DNA from: an uncultured SAR86 cluster bacterium
GTDB taxonomy: Bacteria; Pseudomonadota; Gammaproteobacteria; Magnimaribacterales; AG-339-G14
Assembly: GCA_902587545.1 (NCBI GenBank)
Contig: CACILL010000003.1
Location: forward strand, 1 to 64,000
Length of the DNA stretch: 64,000 nucleotides
Direction of reading: 5' to 3'
The translations under genes and the position numbers were made by a program. The notes below the pieces were generated by a model, which worked only from the letters and a program-made list of their open reading frames with translations, was not told the origin of the DNA and ran no database searches. This document shows, piece by piece, positions 13,311 through 22,529 of the stretch (positions are counted from its first letter, which is position 1; every line of letters begins with the position of its first letter).

Positions 13311-13943
13311 ATGAAAAAAAATCCAATCTCAACTAGAAGAATATTTCCTTCCAGTCAGGTACCGCCAAGCTCAGTAATATCATATGGAGTCTTTCTTTTG
13401 GTTTTCATCATATTGATTTCCTTTATGTTATTCAGAACTTCATCTCAGCAAGAAAATCTCATAAACATGAATTCCAGATTGATTGATTTGGAACAACAAG
13501 TTCAACAATCCGTTCAGTCATCAGAAGTTACTGTTGAAACTCTTTCAGATGATCTTAAGGAAGTTAATAGAGAGATAAGGAAGTTATGGGATTTGAGTAA
13601 TAAAAGAAATAAACAAAGAATTGCTACTCTTGAAGATCAACTCAATTCAATTGATAGCTCGATTAAAGAAATTTTCACTCAATCTCAAGAAATAAGATTG
13701 ATTTCAAAAGAATTTTCAAAATCTATTTCCGATATAAAAACCAGAGTCGCTAAAATTGATACTTCCTCTTTGAGCTCTCCTGATTATGAGCTACGTATAA
13801 AAGATTTGGAGGAGGCGGTGAACTCTATGGATTCTTTTAGAAGGCAAACCAATCAATCTATCCTCAAATTAAAAGATGAACTTTCAAAATCTATTTCCAA
13901 TCAGGAGAACTCAGAAAGTAATTCCTTGCCAATAGAAAACTAA
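13311..13943 (+). CDS. Membrane-anchored coiled-coil protein, unknown
   Basis: I do not recognise this family. The 210 residues have a cytoplasmic N-terminus of about 25 residues, one membrane helix (about 26-45), then a long polar region with heptad-like spacing predicted to form coiled coil to about residue 195 and a disordered serine- and asparagine-rich end. There is no enzymatic motif. It is divergent from the acyl-CoA dehydrogenase genes and its 3' end carries the apparent promoter for tRNA-Leu. A scaffold role is only a guess. Confidence 0.65.
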   Translation: MKKNPISTRRIFPSSQVPPSSVISYGVFLLVFIILISFMLFRTSSQQENLINMNSRLIDLEQQVQQSVQSSEVTVETLSDDLKEVNREIRKLWDLSNKRNKQRIATLEDQLNSIDSSIKEIFTQSQEIRLISKEFSKSISDIKTRVAKIDTSSLSSPDYELRIKDLEEAVNSMDSFRRQTNQSILKLKDELSKSISNQENSESNSLPIEN

Positions 13944-13953
13944 TCAATATACT
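13926..13953 (+). promoter_or_regulatory. Probable sigma-70 promoter of tRNA-Leu
   Basis: TTGCCA at 13926-13931, a 16-base spacer, then TATACT at 13948-13953. The -10 box ends 10 bases before the tRNA 5' end. The -35 lies inside the last codons of the preceding gene. The match was read by eye; transcription was not tested. Confidence 0.5.
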
Positions 13954-13963
13954 TATTTTTCAC

Positions 13964-14048
13964 GCGGATATGGTGGAACTGGTAGACACGCTAGATTTAG
14001 GTTCTAGTGCCGAAAGGTGTGGGGGTTCGACTCCCTCTATCCGCACCA
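13964..14048 (+). tRNA. tRNA-Leu (anticodon TAG)
   Basis: An 85-base class II tRNA with acceptor arms GCGGATA / TATCCGC, discriminator A and an encoded CCA. The anticodon stem CTAGA/TCTAG encloses TTTAGGT, giving anticodon UAG for CUN leucine codons. A variable arm lies between the anticodon stem and the GGTTCGACTC T-arm, as expected for tRNA-Leu. Confidence 0.96.
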
Positions 14049-14060
14049 AAAAATAAGCAA

Positions 14061-14900
14061 CTATAGATGCTCAATCAGTAAAGTTGGAACATTCGAACAG
14101 TGAGATTTGATTGTTGCAACAAGAGTATTAGGTTTTCTACCATCTTTAATATCAGTAATATTTATACCCGCATCAAGCAATCTCTTGTGCGTTTTTTTTA
14201 TATTTTTTGTTGTCCAGGCTAGGCCCCAAAGGGAATCTTCTGGCGATCCATCTTTTTTAATTCCAATAGCCTCAATAGTGGTGTGGTTGGTCCTAAAAAA
14301 GAGCATTCGACCTCCCCATTTTTCTACAAATTGGTCTAAAGCGAGCCTAATTCCATATTTCTCCTTATAAAGATCGACCAAACCATCAGGATCGTTTGAA
14401 TTAATAACTACATGATCCATTCTTGAAATAGAAGATTCGTCAGATATTTCGTTTTTCGGAAGGTTGCCTTTTGTGTGTTGAATCAAAAGAGTAAATATTC
14501 CTCTTGAAAACTTCCTAGGGATAAAAATGTTTCTCCAATGTCTTTCCTCATTTGAAATATTATTTACACCTTTTCCATCTGATATTTCTAAATCTGTATT
14601 AAAACTTTCCGAAAGTTCTTTTTTTGCCATTTCAATATCATCTGTCTCCAAGGCTAAGCCAAAAACACTTTCTCCATTTTTTTCTAAATGTTCGTTAACA
14701 GTTTCTGCAAGGGGCCCGTTATCATCTACAGCAATCAATTCAAAATACAGATTGTCTAGGGGAAATAGGGCGTTTTTCGTTCCCAGAGATGGATGACTTC
14801 CTTGCCAAGTAGGACCAAAGCCAAATACAAGTGAATAGTTTTCTACAGCCTTATCCAAATCTTCTACTGCAACTAATATGTGGTCGATGGATTTAATCAT
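14061..14900 (-). CDS. Two-domain VOC (glyoxalase-like) protein
   Basis: Vicinal oxygen chelate superfamily protein of 279 residues. Two repeats are visible: IDHILVAVEDLDKAVENY at the N-terminus and MDHVVINSNDPDGLVDLY from about residue 155, each beginning a babbabb half-barrel with a metal-ligand histidine. The C-terminal LLIEHL supplies a likely acidic ligand. Members include dioxygenases, isomerases and glyoxalases, so the reaction cannot be stated. It is transcribed away from the acyl-CoA dehydrogenase at 14985, with a palindrome between them, and may belong to the same catabolic function. Confidence 0.75.
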   Translation of the reverse strand: MIKSIDHILVAVEDLDKAVENYSLVFGFGPTWQGSHPSLGTKNALFPLDNLYFELIAVDDNGPLAETVNEHLEKNGESVFGLALETDDIEMAKKELSESFNTDLEISDGKGVNNISNEERHWRNIFIPRKFSRGIFTLLIQHTKGNLPKNEISDESSISRMDHVVINSNDPDGLVDLYKEKYGIRLALDQFVEKWGGRMLFFRTNHTTIEAIGIKKDGSPEDSLWGLAWTTKNIKKTHKRLLDAGINITDIKDGRKPNTLVATIKSHCSNVPTLLIEHL

Positions 14901-14914
14901 ATGACATGTATTAT

Positions 14915-14935
14915 TTTGACATATAGGGTGTCAAA
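14915..14935. promoter_or_regulatory. Perfect palindrome, candidate operator
   Basis: TTTGACA and TGTCAAA, perfect 7-base arms around the spacer TATAGGG, centred between divergent genes 14061-14900 and 14985-16241. The left arm includes TTGACA (14916-14921), a consensus -35 box for the rightward gene, so a bound repressor would block it. Another TGACAT lies at 14902-14907. I do not recognise the regulator. Confidence 0.5.
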
Positions 14936-14984
14936 TTTTTTAAAAACTTGTTAATATTTTTTGTCTTACATCAAGAGGATATAT

Positions 14985-16241
14985 ATGGAATTTCAACACA
15001 CGGATAAAGTAAAAGATTTATTAGAACGCGTAACAAAGTTCATGGACGACCACGTCTATGAAGGCGAAAAAGTGTACTCGGACCAAATGACAGAATTTAG
15101 AAATCAGGGAAACCCTTGGCAAGTTCCTCCAGTGTTAGATGAGCTTAAAGCAAAAGCAAAAGCTGAAGGCTTGTGGAACTTATTTTTGCCTGACTCTCAG
15201 TGGGGACCAGGACTGACAAACTTAGAATATGCTCCTTTGTCAGAGCAAATGGGTAGATGTGGGATCGCATCGGAAGTATTCAATTGTTCAGCTCCAGACA
15301 CTGGAAACATGGAAGTAATTGATAAGTATGGAAATCCTGAGCAACAAGAACAATGGTTAAAACCTTTGCTTGATGGTGAAATCAGATCAGCTTTTGGAAT
15401 GACCGAACCGAATGTTGCTTCATCGGATGCAACAAACATAGGTAGCAGAATCGAGGATAAAGGGGATAGATATGTCATCAATGGTGAGAAATGGTGGACT
15501 TCTGGCGCTGGCGATCCTCGTTGCAAAATCATTATATTCATGGGAGTTACAAATCCAGATAACCCTAAACACCAAAGACAATCTCAAATTCTTGTCCCAA
15601 TGGATACTCCCGGAGTGGAAGTTTTAAGAATGATGACTGTTTTCGGAAACGACGATGCTCCTCACGGACATGCTCATATGAAATTTACAGATGTTGAAGT
15701 ACCTAAAGAGAATCTTCTTTTAGGTGAAGGTAGGGGTTTTGAAATAGCCCAAGGTCGTTTAGGCCCAGGAAGAATTCATCACTGTATGAGAACAATTGGA
15801 GCTGCCGAAAGAGCTTTAGACTTATTATGTAAAAGATCTCTAAATAGAACTGCGTTTGGAAAAACACTTTCCGAACTGGGCGGAAATTATGACGTCATCG
15901 CTGATTGCAGAATAGAAATTGATATGTGTAGACTTCTTACCTTAAAAGCTGCCTATATGATGGATACAGTTGGCAACAAAATTGCTAAAAGTGAAATTGC
16001 ACAAATCAAAGTTGCTGTTCCCAATATGGCACTTCGCGTTATTGATAAAGCGATTCAGATTCATGGTGGCGCAGGAGTTTCTCAAGATACTCCTCTCGCA
16101 AGGCTTTACGCTGGGATGAGAACTCTTCGTTTAGCTGATGGGCCTGATGAAGTTCACAGAAGAACGGTTGCAAGATTGGAACTTGGCAAACATCAAGCTG
16201 AAGAAGCAAAAGCAGAAGAATATATCGGCAGACCAAGCTAA
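14985..16241 (+). CDS. Acyl-CoA dehydrogenase (ACAD10/11-like)
   Basis: A 418-residue acyl-CoA dehydrogenase starting [16 protein letters not shown]. Landmarks are [65 protein letters not shown] and a C-terminal [17 protein letters not shown], the pattern of the ACAD10/11-like subgroup. I chose ATG 14985 because AGAGG lies 7 bases upstream; an in-frame TTG at 14961 is less likely. The next gene starts 6 bases after the stop, so the two probably form an operon. The acyl-CoA substrate is unknown. Confidence 0.92.
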   Translation: MEFQHTDKVKDLLERVTKFMDDHVYEGEKVYSDQMTEFRNQGNPWQVPPVLDELKAKAKAEGLWNLFLPDSQWGPGLTNLEYAPLSEQMGRCGIASEVFNCSAPDTGNMEVIDKYGNPEQQEQWLKPLLDGEIRSAFGMTEPNVASSDATNIGSRIEDKGDRYVINGEKWWTSGAGDPRCKIIIFMGVTNPDNPKHQRQSQILVPMDTPGVEVLRMMTVFGNDDAPHGHAHMKFTDVEVPKENLLLGEGRGFEIAQGRLGPGRIHHCMRTIGAAERALDLLCKRSLNRTAFGKTLSELGGNYDVIADCRIEIDMCRLLTLKAAYMMDTVGNKIAKSEIAQIKVAVPNMALRVIDKAIQIHGGAGVSQDTPLARLYAGMRTLRLADGPDEVHRRTVARLELGKHQAEEAKAEEYIGRPS

Positions 16242-16247
16242 TCTTTA

Positions 16248-17255
16248 ATGGCTGATCATACAACGTATGGATTAGTCTGCTCTGAGCTCTCCGAAGATTT
16301 GTCTAAGACAAATTTAGGAGAACTCAAATTAGATTCCTTTCAGGATAATTCGGTTCAAATTAAAATTAAGGCCGCTTCACTTAATTTCCCTGATTTACTC
16401 ATGACTCAGGGTAAATATCAAAATAGACCTAATCTTCCATTTGCTCTTGGTATGGAGGGAGCAGGAATTGTTGAAAAGGTTGGATCTGGAGTTTCTTCAT
16501 TCAAAGAAGGCGATGAAGTTATGTTTGGTGGTTGGGGACATGGTGCAATTGCCGAATCAATCATTCTTCCAGAGGGCTTGGTCTCTTTGAAACCCAAGTC
16601 ATTAAATTTCTCTGAAGCAGCCTCTTTTAAAACAGCTTATTTGACTGCTTATGTTGGTTTAATTAGAAGAGGCGAATTAAAACAGGGTGAGACACTTCTT
16701 GTTCATGGTGCTTCAGGTGGCGTAGGAATGGCTGCGGTGCAAATGGGTAAACTTTATGGCGCAAAAGTCATTGCAAGCGGTACTTCGGATGAAAAATTAA
16801 AAATTGTAAAAACTTGGGGCGCAGATGAAATCATTAACACTGGATTAGAAGGTTCTGTTTCTTTTCGAGAGGAGGTAAAAGAGCTGACGGATGGAAAGGG
16901 GGCCGATGTAATTTACGACCCAGTCGGCGGCGATGTATTCGATGAATCTATTCGATGTATAAATTGGGGAGGCAGGTTATTAATAATTGGTTTTACAAGT
17001 GGCAGGATTCCAACCGTTCCAGTTAACTATCCTCTCATTAAAGGATTTTCAGTCATTGGCGTAAGGGCGGGAGAATTTGGCAGAAGAGATCCTGAAAAAG
17101 GAAGAGAAAATAATGAAATCATCATGGAATTAGCCGAATCAGGAAAACTCAAACCTCATATTTGTAAGGAATTTCCTTTAAAAAATTCAAAAGACGGCCT
17201 GGAATATTTAAGAGATAGAAAATTAGTGGGAAAAGTTACAGTCACAATGTCTTAG
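16248..17255 (+). CDS. Quinone oxidoreductase-like, zinc-free MDR protein
   Basis: Medium-chain reductase of the NADPH:quinone oxidoreductase type. An N-terminal GroES-like domain ([29 protein letters not shown]) is followed by a Rossmann domain with [16 protein letters not shown] near residue 150. The catalytic zinc ligands of alcohol dehydrogenases are absent. Family members reduce quinones or enoyl groups with NADPH. It starts 6 bases after the acyl-CoA dehydrogenase, suggesting a joint pathway. The 3' end overlaps the opposite-strand DUF2256 gene by 14 bases. Confidence 0.88.
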   Translation: MADHTTYGLVCSELSEDLSKTNLGELKLDSFQDNSVQIKIKAASLNFPDLLMTQGKYQNRPNLPFALGMEGAGIVEKVGSGVSSFKEGDEVMFGGWGHGAIAESIILPEGLVSLKPKSLNFSEAASFKTAYLTAYVGLIRRGELKQGETLLVHGASGGVGMAAVQMGKLYGAKVIASGTSDEKLKIVKTWGADEIINTGLEGSVSFREEVKELTDGKGADVIYDPVGGDVFDESIRCINWGGRLLIIGFTSGRIPTVPVNYPLIKGFSVIGVRAGEFGRRDPEKGRENNEIIMELAESGKLKPHICKEFPLKNSKDGLEYLRDRKLVGKVTVTMS

Positions 17256-17376
17256 ACTTGTTTCTTTTACAACGTTCACTACAGTACAAAACATTTTCCC
17301 AATCCCTTTCCCATTTTTTTCGCCATGAAAAAGGTTTTTTACATACCTTACAAATTTTTTCCTCTTTGTGTTTCAT
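17242..17376 (-). CDS. DUF2256 small cysteine-rich protein
   Basis: A 44-residue protein starting [20 protein letters not shown] and containing [16 protein letters not shown]. Two CXXC-type pairs (C9 and C12; C33 and C37) look like a small zinc ribbon, the DUF2256 pattern. Its ATG overlaps the stop of the photolyase-family gene by 4 bases, so the two are co-transcribed. From memory, DUF2256 genes often accompany this photolyase family. The molecular function is not known. Confidence 0.82.
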   Translation of the reverse strand: MKHKEEKICKVCKKPFSWRKKWERDWENVLYCSERCKRNKSKTL

Positions 17377-18863
17377 AGCGAATTTTTTTTAATAAATTCA
17401 TCAGCAAGACCAAAAATTCTTTCCTTTCGTTCTGGATTCATCTTATCCAAGGAACGAGTCAAAATTGATAATCTAGGGTTTGATTCATAGAAATCACGAT
17501 GTTTTTCTGTAAATCTCCAATAAAGACCATCTAAAACCTCACACCAAGGTCCTTTTTTATAATTGCTCATTTTTAAGACATAATTTGAACCACATGTATA
17601 AGGCTTAGTGGACATTATCCCTCCATCGGCAAAAGTACCCATGCCAAAGACATTAGGCACCATTACCCATTCAGAAGAGTCGACAAACATTTCCATAAAC
17701 CATCTGTAGATATCTTTAGGGTCAATCTCGCAAAGAGTAAAAATATTTGAAAGTATCATCAATCGGGGGATGTGATGGGTATAACCATACTCATTCACCA
17801 TTCTTATTACATCATCCAATGGGTCTAGCCCTGTAGTGCCTTCGTACCAATTTGAGTTAATTTTATTTTTATGGTCCCAATAGTTACTTTTAAGCTCAAT
17901 CTCACTTTTTTCCTGATAGACACCTCTTATAAATTCTCGCCATCCAATAATTTGTCTGATGAAGCCTTCTAGAGAATTCAAGGGAATATCATTAGATTCA
18001 GCATGATTTAGAGCTGAATCTATAACTTCCTTGGGTGTTAAAAGTCCAACATTCAAAAGAGGCGATAACATGCTATGAAACAAAAAGTTTTGTTGTTCTT
18101 GCATGGCATCTTCATAAGTTCCAAAAAACTTAAATCTTTGTTCTAAAAATTTTTTTAAACTTCGTTTGGCGTCTTTTCTATTGTCTGGCAACCAAGAATT
18201 TAATTCTCCAGGATGATTATCAAAATACTTTTGAACATCTTTTTTTACATCATCTCCATGAGTATTTTTTGAAAACACTTCTATATTTGGAAGTTCTAAA
18301 TCTCTAGGAATTTTTTTTCTGTTTTCTTCATCGTAAGACCATTTTCCTCCTAGTGGTTTACCATCTGAAATTAAGATATCTAAATCTTTTCGCATCAGTT
18401 GATAAAAACTTACCATTCTGAGATTTTTTTTGTTTTGAGCAAACTTGTTAAATTTATCTCTTGAACAGAGAAACATTGGAGATTGGATGATTTCAAAATC
18501 AAATTCTTTTTGTTTTAAAAAATCAAATATTTTTTTTTCGAAGAATTTATCTTCTATTTCAAAAAATTTAATAGTTTTAAATTTATTTTTATTTAAAAAC
18601 TCACTTAAAAGGGTAATGAAATCCTTATTTTTATTATTTTCACTAAGTTTGTTGTAAAAAACTTTATAACCAAGATCAGTTAATTCGTTCTTAAAAGAAC
18701 GCATCGCACTTAAAAAGAAGAATATTTTTTGTTTGTGATATTTTTCTTCTGTGCAAAGTCCGAAGTCTTCAGCCATAAAAATATTTTTAGTTTTTCCTTC
18801 AGAAAGATATTTTTTATCGAAAAGTTGATTGCCAAGAATTATTAATAAAGTATCATCACTCAT
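17373..18863 (-). CDS. Cryptochrome/photolyase-related protein (PhrB-like group)
   Basis: FAD-dependent protein of the prokaryotic photolyase-related group (COG3046), which includes (6-4) photolyases such as PhrB. An N-terminal alpha/beta antenna domain ([10 protein letters not shown]) is followed by a helical FAD domain with [24 protein letters not shown] and [21 protein letters not shown]. PhrB and CryB hold a 4Fe-4S cluster with four cysteines; here only C378, C424 and C441 are in the region, and the YCxxC pair is replaced by NYKKGPWCE. The cluster may be absent or altered. It probably repairs UV damage using light, though a photoreceptor role is possible. Confidence 0.88.
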   Translation of the reverse strand: MSDDTLLIILGNQLFDKKYLSEGKTKNIFMAEDFGLCTEEKYHKQKIFFFLSAMRSFKNELTDLGYKVFYNKLSENNKNKDFITLLSEFLNKNKFKTIKFFEIEDKFFEKKIFDFLKQKEFDFEIIQSPMFLCSRDKFNKFAQNKKNLRMVSFYQLMRKDLDILISDGKPLGGKWSYDEENRKKIPRDLELPNIEVFSKNTHGDDVKKDVQKYFDNHPGELNSWLPDNRKDAKRSLKKFLEQRFKFFGTYEDAMQEQQNFLFHSMLSPLLNVGLLTPKEVIDSALNHAESNDIPLNSLEGFIRQIIGWREFIRGVYQEKSEIELKSNYWDHKNKINSNWYEGTTGLDPLDDVIRMVNEYGYTHHIPRLMILSNIFTLCEIDPKDIYRWFMEMFVDSSEWVMVPNVFGMGTFADGGIMSTKPYTCGSNYVLKMSNYKKGPWCEVLDGLYWRFTEKHRDFYESNPRLSILTRSLDKMNPERKERIFGLADEFIKKNSL

Positions 18864-18928
18864 TCTTTTAATTTACTTTATTTAAAACTTTTTTATCCAA
18901 TTAATAACTATTCATTATTTAAATAGCT

Positions 18929-19399
18929 ATGAAAAATAAATTTCCATATCCAGGCATTACAAAAAAGGTTACTGAAGAAATGTGTGATCTAAATGGACAT
19001 ATGAATGTTACTTTCTATACAAAAATCTTTGAAGAAGGCTCCTATGAAATGTTCAATCAATTAGGAATGGGGTTCGATTACATAAATTCCGGTTTCAGTA
19101 CTTTCACTCTTGAGCAAAATCTCAGATACGTAAAAGAAAACCTATTAGGAGATAAGATTTCAACTCATTACAGAATTGTTAATGTGAATAGAAAATTAAT
19201 CCATCATGTTGGGATTCTTCTTAATAACGATAAAGAATTAAGCGCTATAGAAGAAATTCTTCTTATTCACATAGATATGAAGAAAAGAAAGTCATGCCCT
19301 ATGCCAGATGAGTCTTTCAATAAAGTGCTTCAAATGAAAGAAGAAAACGATACTCTTGGCGAATTGGATTTTGACTTAAGGTTTAAGATTAAAACTTAA
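18929..19399 (+). CDS. Hotdog-fold acyl-CoA thioesterase
   Basis: A 156-residue protein with the 4HBT pattern: VTEEMCDLNGHMNVTFYTKIFEEG at the N-terminus, where the D/N-x-x-GHMN segment corresponds to the YDTDxxGHVN motif of these thioesterases, then a long helix and sheet strands. Such enzymes hydrolyse acyl-CoA thioesters. It is divergent from the photolyase gene and converges with the enoyl-CoA hydratase (4-base overlap at the ends), in a neighbourhood of acyl-CoA enzymes. Specific substrate unknown. Confidence 0.8.
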   Translation: MKNKFPYPGITKKVTEEMCDLNGHMNVTFYTKIFEEGSYEMFNQLGMGFDYINSGFSTFTLEQNLRYVKENLLGDKISTHYRIVNVNRKLIHHVGILLNNDKELSAIEEILLIHIDMKKRKSCPMPDESFNKVLQMKEENDTLGELDFDLRFKIKT

Positions 19400-20163
19400 T
19401 TACCAGTAAACTTTGGGTCTCGTCTCTCCAGAGAGGCTTTTATTCCTTCTTGAAAATCTGCTGTTTCCCTAAGTCTATTTTGTTCAGAGAGTTCCAATTT
19501 GACTATTTCTTCTATTTTTTGAACGGAGTCACCTTTGATAGTCTCTCTAATGGCTTGAACTCCTAAAGGACCGGCAGCATTAATTTCCATTGCAAGTTCT
19601 TCCGCTTTAGACATTAACTCACTTTGAGGAACAAGAAAATCAGCAAGTCCAATCTCAAAGGCTTCTTTACCTTTTACTCTGGCGCTAGTGAGTAACATCC
19701 ATTTTGCTTTCTGATTGCCAACCACTCGTGGCAGAGTTACTGTGGTACCAAATCCTTGATGAAATGCTAATTTTGAAAAATTTGCACTAAACCTAGATTC
19801 TTCACAAGCTATTCTAAAGTCAGCAGACAGAGCTACACCCAACCCACCTCCAACGGCAGCACCTTGAATGGCCGCTATGACAGGTTTTTTGGTTTTAAAA
19901 AGCTTCACTGCTTCTTGATACAATCTTTCGTAAGGGTCTGACTCCTCCTTATAAGAAGATCTCGCAAAGTCTGCTCCAGCACAAAAATGCTTGCCTTCTG
20001 AAGATAAAATAATACTTCTGCATTCCTTTTCTTTATCCATTTCCTCAAGGAAGTCAGCTATTTGACCTATCAGTTCTGCATCAAAATGATTATTTGGCGG
20101 CCTATTAATAGTGACATAACCAATATGATTTTCAATTTTCGTTTTAAGGTCTTTATAACTCAT
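19396..20163 (-). CDS. Enoyl-CoA hydratase/isomerase family protein
   Basis: Crotonase-fold enzyme of 255 residues. HFCAGADFARS (about residues 59-69) and AAIQGAAVGGGLGVALSADFRIA form the CoA-binding and oxyanion regions. Two catalytic glutamates are expected near residues 112 and 132, but the second region reads FHQGFGTTVTLPR, without the usual E-x-G-x-x-P pattern, so the hydratase reaction is not certain. The family also covers isomerases and hydrolases. It is likely part of acyl-CoA degradation with the neighbouring dehydrogenases. Confidence 0.88.
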   Translation of the reverse strand: MSYKDLKTKIENHIGYVTINRPPNNHFDAELIGQIADFLEEMDKEKECRSIILSSEGKHFCAGADFARSSYKEESDPYERLYQEAVKLFKTKKPVIAAIQGAAVGGGLGVALSADFRIACEESRFSANFSKLAFHQGFGTTVTLPRVVGNQKAKWMLLTSARVKGKEAFEIGLADFLVPQSELMSKAEELAMEINAAGPLGVQAIRETIKGDSVQKIEEIVKLELSEQNRLRETADFQEGIKASLERRDPKFTGN

Positions 20164-20237
20164 AATACTAATAAGTCTATCACGAAGAATTTAAAGTAAA
20201 ATAAGCCTGAAAGAATCTGTATTGAAAATTTCAAAAA

Positions 20238-20444
20238 ATGAAATTCATTAAAAGCATAATCTCAAAGATCGACATTACTTTATTTGTGATTTATGGGTTT
20301 TTAGGATTTGGCAGTATGTACTTGGCAAGTTTCATTCGAAGTGTCACAAAGTTAAATTTTTGGGCAGAACTGTTGATTTGCTTTTTAATAATTTCTCCAA
20401 TTTATTTTCTTGTAAGAGTTCTCAAAAAAAAATACTCAAGCTAA
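20238..20444 (+). CDS. Small membrane protein, unknown
   Basis: A 68-residue protein with two hydrophobic helices (about 12-32 and 42-60) and a lysine-rich C-terminus. I do not recognise a family. Its stop overlaps the start of another small membrane gene by 1 base (TAATG), so both are probably translated together in front of a rhodanese gene. Confidence 0.6.
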   Translation: MKFIKSIISKIDITLFVIYGFLGFGSMYLASFIRSVTKLNFWAELLICFLIISPIYFLVRVLKKKYSS

Positions 20445-20662
20445 TGTTAAGAATTTTAATAATTTCTCTATTTTTAGTCGGAACTATTTTAATCTTTTCT
20501 TACTTAACGACTTACTTAGTGAAAAAATTTGGAAGACTGATTGCAATTTCTTCTATCATCTCCGTAGGTATTATTTTAAGCGCAATCATTATCGCTCATG
20601 AAGATGGTTGTGTAACAGAAGTTGAGGGCTTAGAAGCTGCAAAGGTTTGTTGGTTTAGATGA
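20444..20662 (+). CDS. Small membrane protein, unknown
   Basis: A 72-residue protein with two membrane helices (about 2-24 and 31-48) and a short C-terminal tail holding two cysteines (CVTEVEGLEAAKVCW). The start ATG at 20444 overlaps the previous stop; a longer in-frame reading from 20360 would run deep into that gene and lacks a membrane-protein beginning. It overlaps the rhodanese start by 4 bases. Function unknown. Confidence 0.6.
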   Translation: MLRILIISLFLVGTILIFSYLTTYLVKKFGRLIAISSIISVGIILSAIIIAHEDGCVTEVEGLEAAKVCWFR

Positions 20663-21015
20663 AGAATTTTCAAGATTTAGTTCAAGAAGCTTTGAAAAAC
20701 GTTCCGGAAGTTGATATTTATCAACTTAAAGAAAAAATCGAAAGTAATAAACAAATAAAACTAATCGATATTAGAGAAGACCGAGAGTGGGTTTCTGGTA
20801 AAATTCCCACTGCATATCACATTGGCAGAGGCGTTCTTGAAAAAGGCATCTTCGAAGTTGCTGATAGTGAAGATGAAATTATTTTGTATTGTGCAAGTGG
20901 TTTCAGGTCGGTGTTGGGTTCCAAATCTCTCAACGATATGGGATTCAAAAACGTTTTTTCCTTAAAAGGAGGAATTACAGACTGGATTACTGCGGGATTT
21001 GAAATAGAAGAATAA
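20659..21015 (+). CDS. Rhodanese-like domain protein
   Basis: A 118-residue single-domain rhodanese. The active cysteine is C78 in YCASGFRS, the loop that carries a persulfide in sulfurtransferases. LIDIREDREWVSGKIPTAYHIGRG matches the N-terminal part of the fold. There is no signal peptide, so it is cytoplasmic. It lies at the end of a set of three overlapping genes with two small membrane proteins, one of which has a cysteine-bearing tail. Sulfur transfer to that tail is only a guess. Confidence 0.88.
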   Translation: MKNFQDLVQEALKNVPEVDIYQLKEKIESNKQIKLIDIREDREWVSGKIPTAYHIGRGVLEKGIFEVADSEDEIILYCASGFRSVLGSKSLNDMGFKNVFSLKGGITDWITAGFEIEE

Positions 21016-21050
21016 TTTCAAAAGAAAAATTAAGGATTTATAATATAAAC

Positions 21051-22514
21051 ATGAACGAAGAAATTTTAGATGTTCTGATTGTTGGTTCCGGCATCTCTGG
21101 TATTGGTGCTGGCGCTCATCTTAGTATGAAGTGTCCTAATAAAAAGTACCTAATTTTAGAGGGTAGAGAAAACTTTGGCGGAACTTGGGATTTATTCAAA
21201 TACCCAGGCATAAGATCAGATTCAGACATGCATACTTTGGGCTTTAGTTTTAAGCCTTGGCTTCACAAAAAATCCATAGCAGATGGCTCTTCCATAATGG
21301 AATATCTAGAAGAAACCATTCAAGAGTATGAACTCACAGATAAAATAAGATACAGACATTACGTGCATCAAGCCGAATGGTCCTCTTCTGAAAATCTTTG
21401 GACCTTAAAAGTTGAGGACAAAAATACTGGAGAATCTAAGCTTTTTAAATCTTCTTTTCTTTATATGTGTGCAGGTTATTACAGCTACAAGGGCGGATAC
21501 TTGCCAGAATTTAAAGGAAGAGATGAATTTCAAGGCGACATCATTCACCCTCAGGAGTGGCCAGAAGATTTTGATTACGAGGGGAAAAATATTGTCGTGA
21601 TTGGAAGTGGCGCTACCGCAGCAACGATTGTTCCAGCAATGTCAAAAAAAGCAAAGCATGTGACAATGCTTCAAAGGTCACCTACATATTATGCTTCTGC
21701 TCCAGATGAGGATGCGATGGCTCTTTTTCTGAACAAGTTTTTACCGAGACGTTTTGTCTACAGCATCATAAGACTTAGGAATGTCCTTTTCCAACAATGG
21801 CTTTACAAAAGAGCCAGAAATCGCCCTGAAAAGGTCAAGGAATTTTTATTGGATAGGGTCAAAGAAGAGCTCCCCAACTACAATATACAAAAGCACTTTA
21901 CTCCGTCCTATAATCCTTGGGAACAACGCATGTGTTTGGTTCCAAATAGTGATTTATTTGAAGCTATTAGACAAGATGATGTATCCATTGTTACTGATCA
22001 CATTGAAAAGTTTACTAAGGAAGGTATTGAGCTAAAGTCTGGTGAAGTTTTAAAAACCGATGTCATTATTACTGCAACTGGAATTGTTCTTGAAAACTTT
22101 GGTGGAATAGAAGTTAAAGTTGATAATTCAAAAATTGATGTATCAGATACCATGACATACAAAAGTATGATGTATAGCGGTATACCCAATTTTGTAAATT
22201 CTTTTGGCTATATAAATGCTTCCTGGACATTAAAGGCTGACATTACTAGTGAATATGTTTGTCGTTTAATTAAACATATGGAAAAGAATAATTTCAAAAA
22301 ATGTTGTCCCGAAATCCCAGCCGATGTTGAAGAATCTAAAGACTGGCTCGAAGACTGGTCTTCCGGATATATCCAAAGATCTATCCATAAGTTTGCCAAG
22401 CAAGGAAATAAAAAACCTTGGGTGAATTACCAAGATTATCTAAAAGATTGGTTTGACGTTAAATTTGGAAAAATGGAAGACGGCAATCTTCAGTTTTCAA
22501 ATAAGAAGTCCTAA
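21051..22514 (+). CDS. Flavin-binding (Baeyer-Villiger type) monooxygenase
   Basis: NADPH- and FAD-dependent monooxygenase of 487 residues. The FAD Rossmann motif is GSGISGIGAG (about residues 12-21), followed by GGTWD. The fingerprint FxGxxxHxxxWP of class B monooxygenases is at F160-P171 (FQGDIIHPQEWP), and a second Rossmann motif GSGATAAT lies near residue 186. Such enzymes insert oxygen into ketones or oxidise amines and sulfides. Given the acyl-CoA enzymes around it, a role in breaking down ketones or cyclic lipids is possible but not shown. Confidence 0.88.
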   Translation: MNEEILDVLIVGSGISGIGAGAHLSMKCPNKKYLILEGRENFGGTWDLFKYPGIRSDSDMHTLGFSFKPWLHKKSIADGSSIMEYLEETIQEYELTDKIRYRHYVHQAEWSSSENLWTLKVEDKNTGESKLFKSSFLYMCAGYYSYKGGYLPEFKGRDEFQGDIIHPQEWPEDFDYEGKNIVVIGSGATAATIVPAMSKKAKHVTMLQRSPTYYASAPDEDAMALFLNKFLPRRFVYSIIRLRNVLFQQWLYKRARNRPEKVKEFLLDRVKEELPNYNIQKHFTPSYNPWEQRMCLVPNSDLFEAIRQDDVSIVTDHIEKFTKEGIELKSGEVLKTDVIITATGIVLENFGGIEVKVDNSKIDVSDTMTYKSMMYSGIPNFVNSFGYINASWTLKADITSEYVCRLIKHMEKNNFKKCCPEIPADVEESKDWLEDWSSGYIQRSIHKFAKQGNKKPWVNYQDYLKDWFDVKFGKMEDGNLQFSNKKS

Positions 22515-22529
22515 CAAAAAGCTAGCGCT

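Noticed and set aside
14107-14370. Open frames on the strand opposite real genes (also at 6444-6719, 56855-57064, 62187-62486 and others).
   Set aside because: They overlap conserved genes fully, lack ribosome sites and resemble no family; they are shadows of the coding strand.
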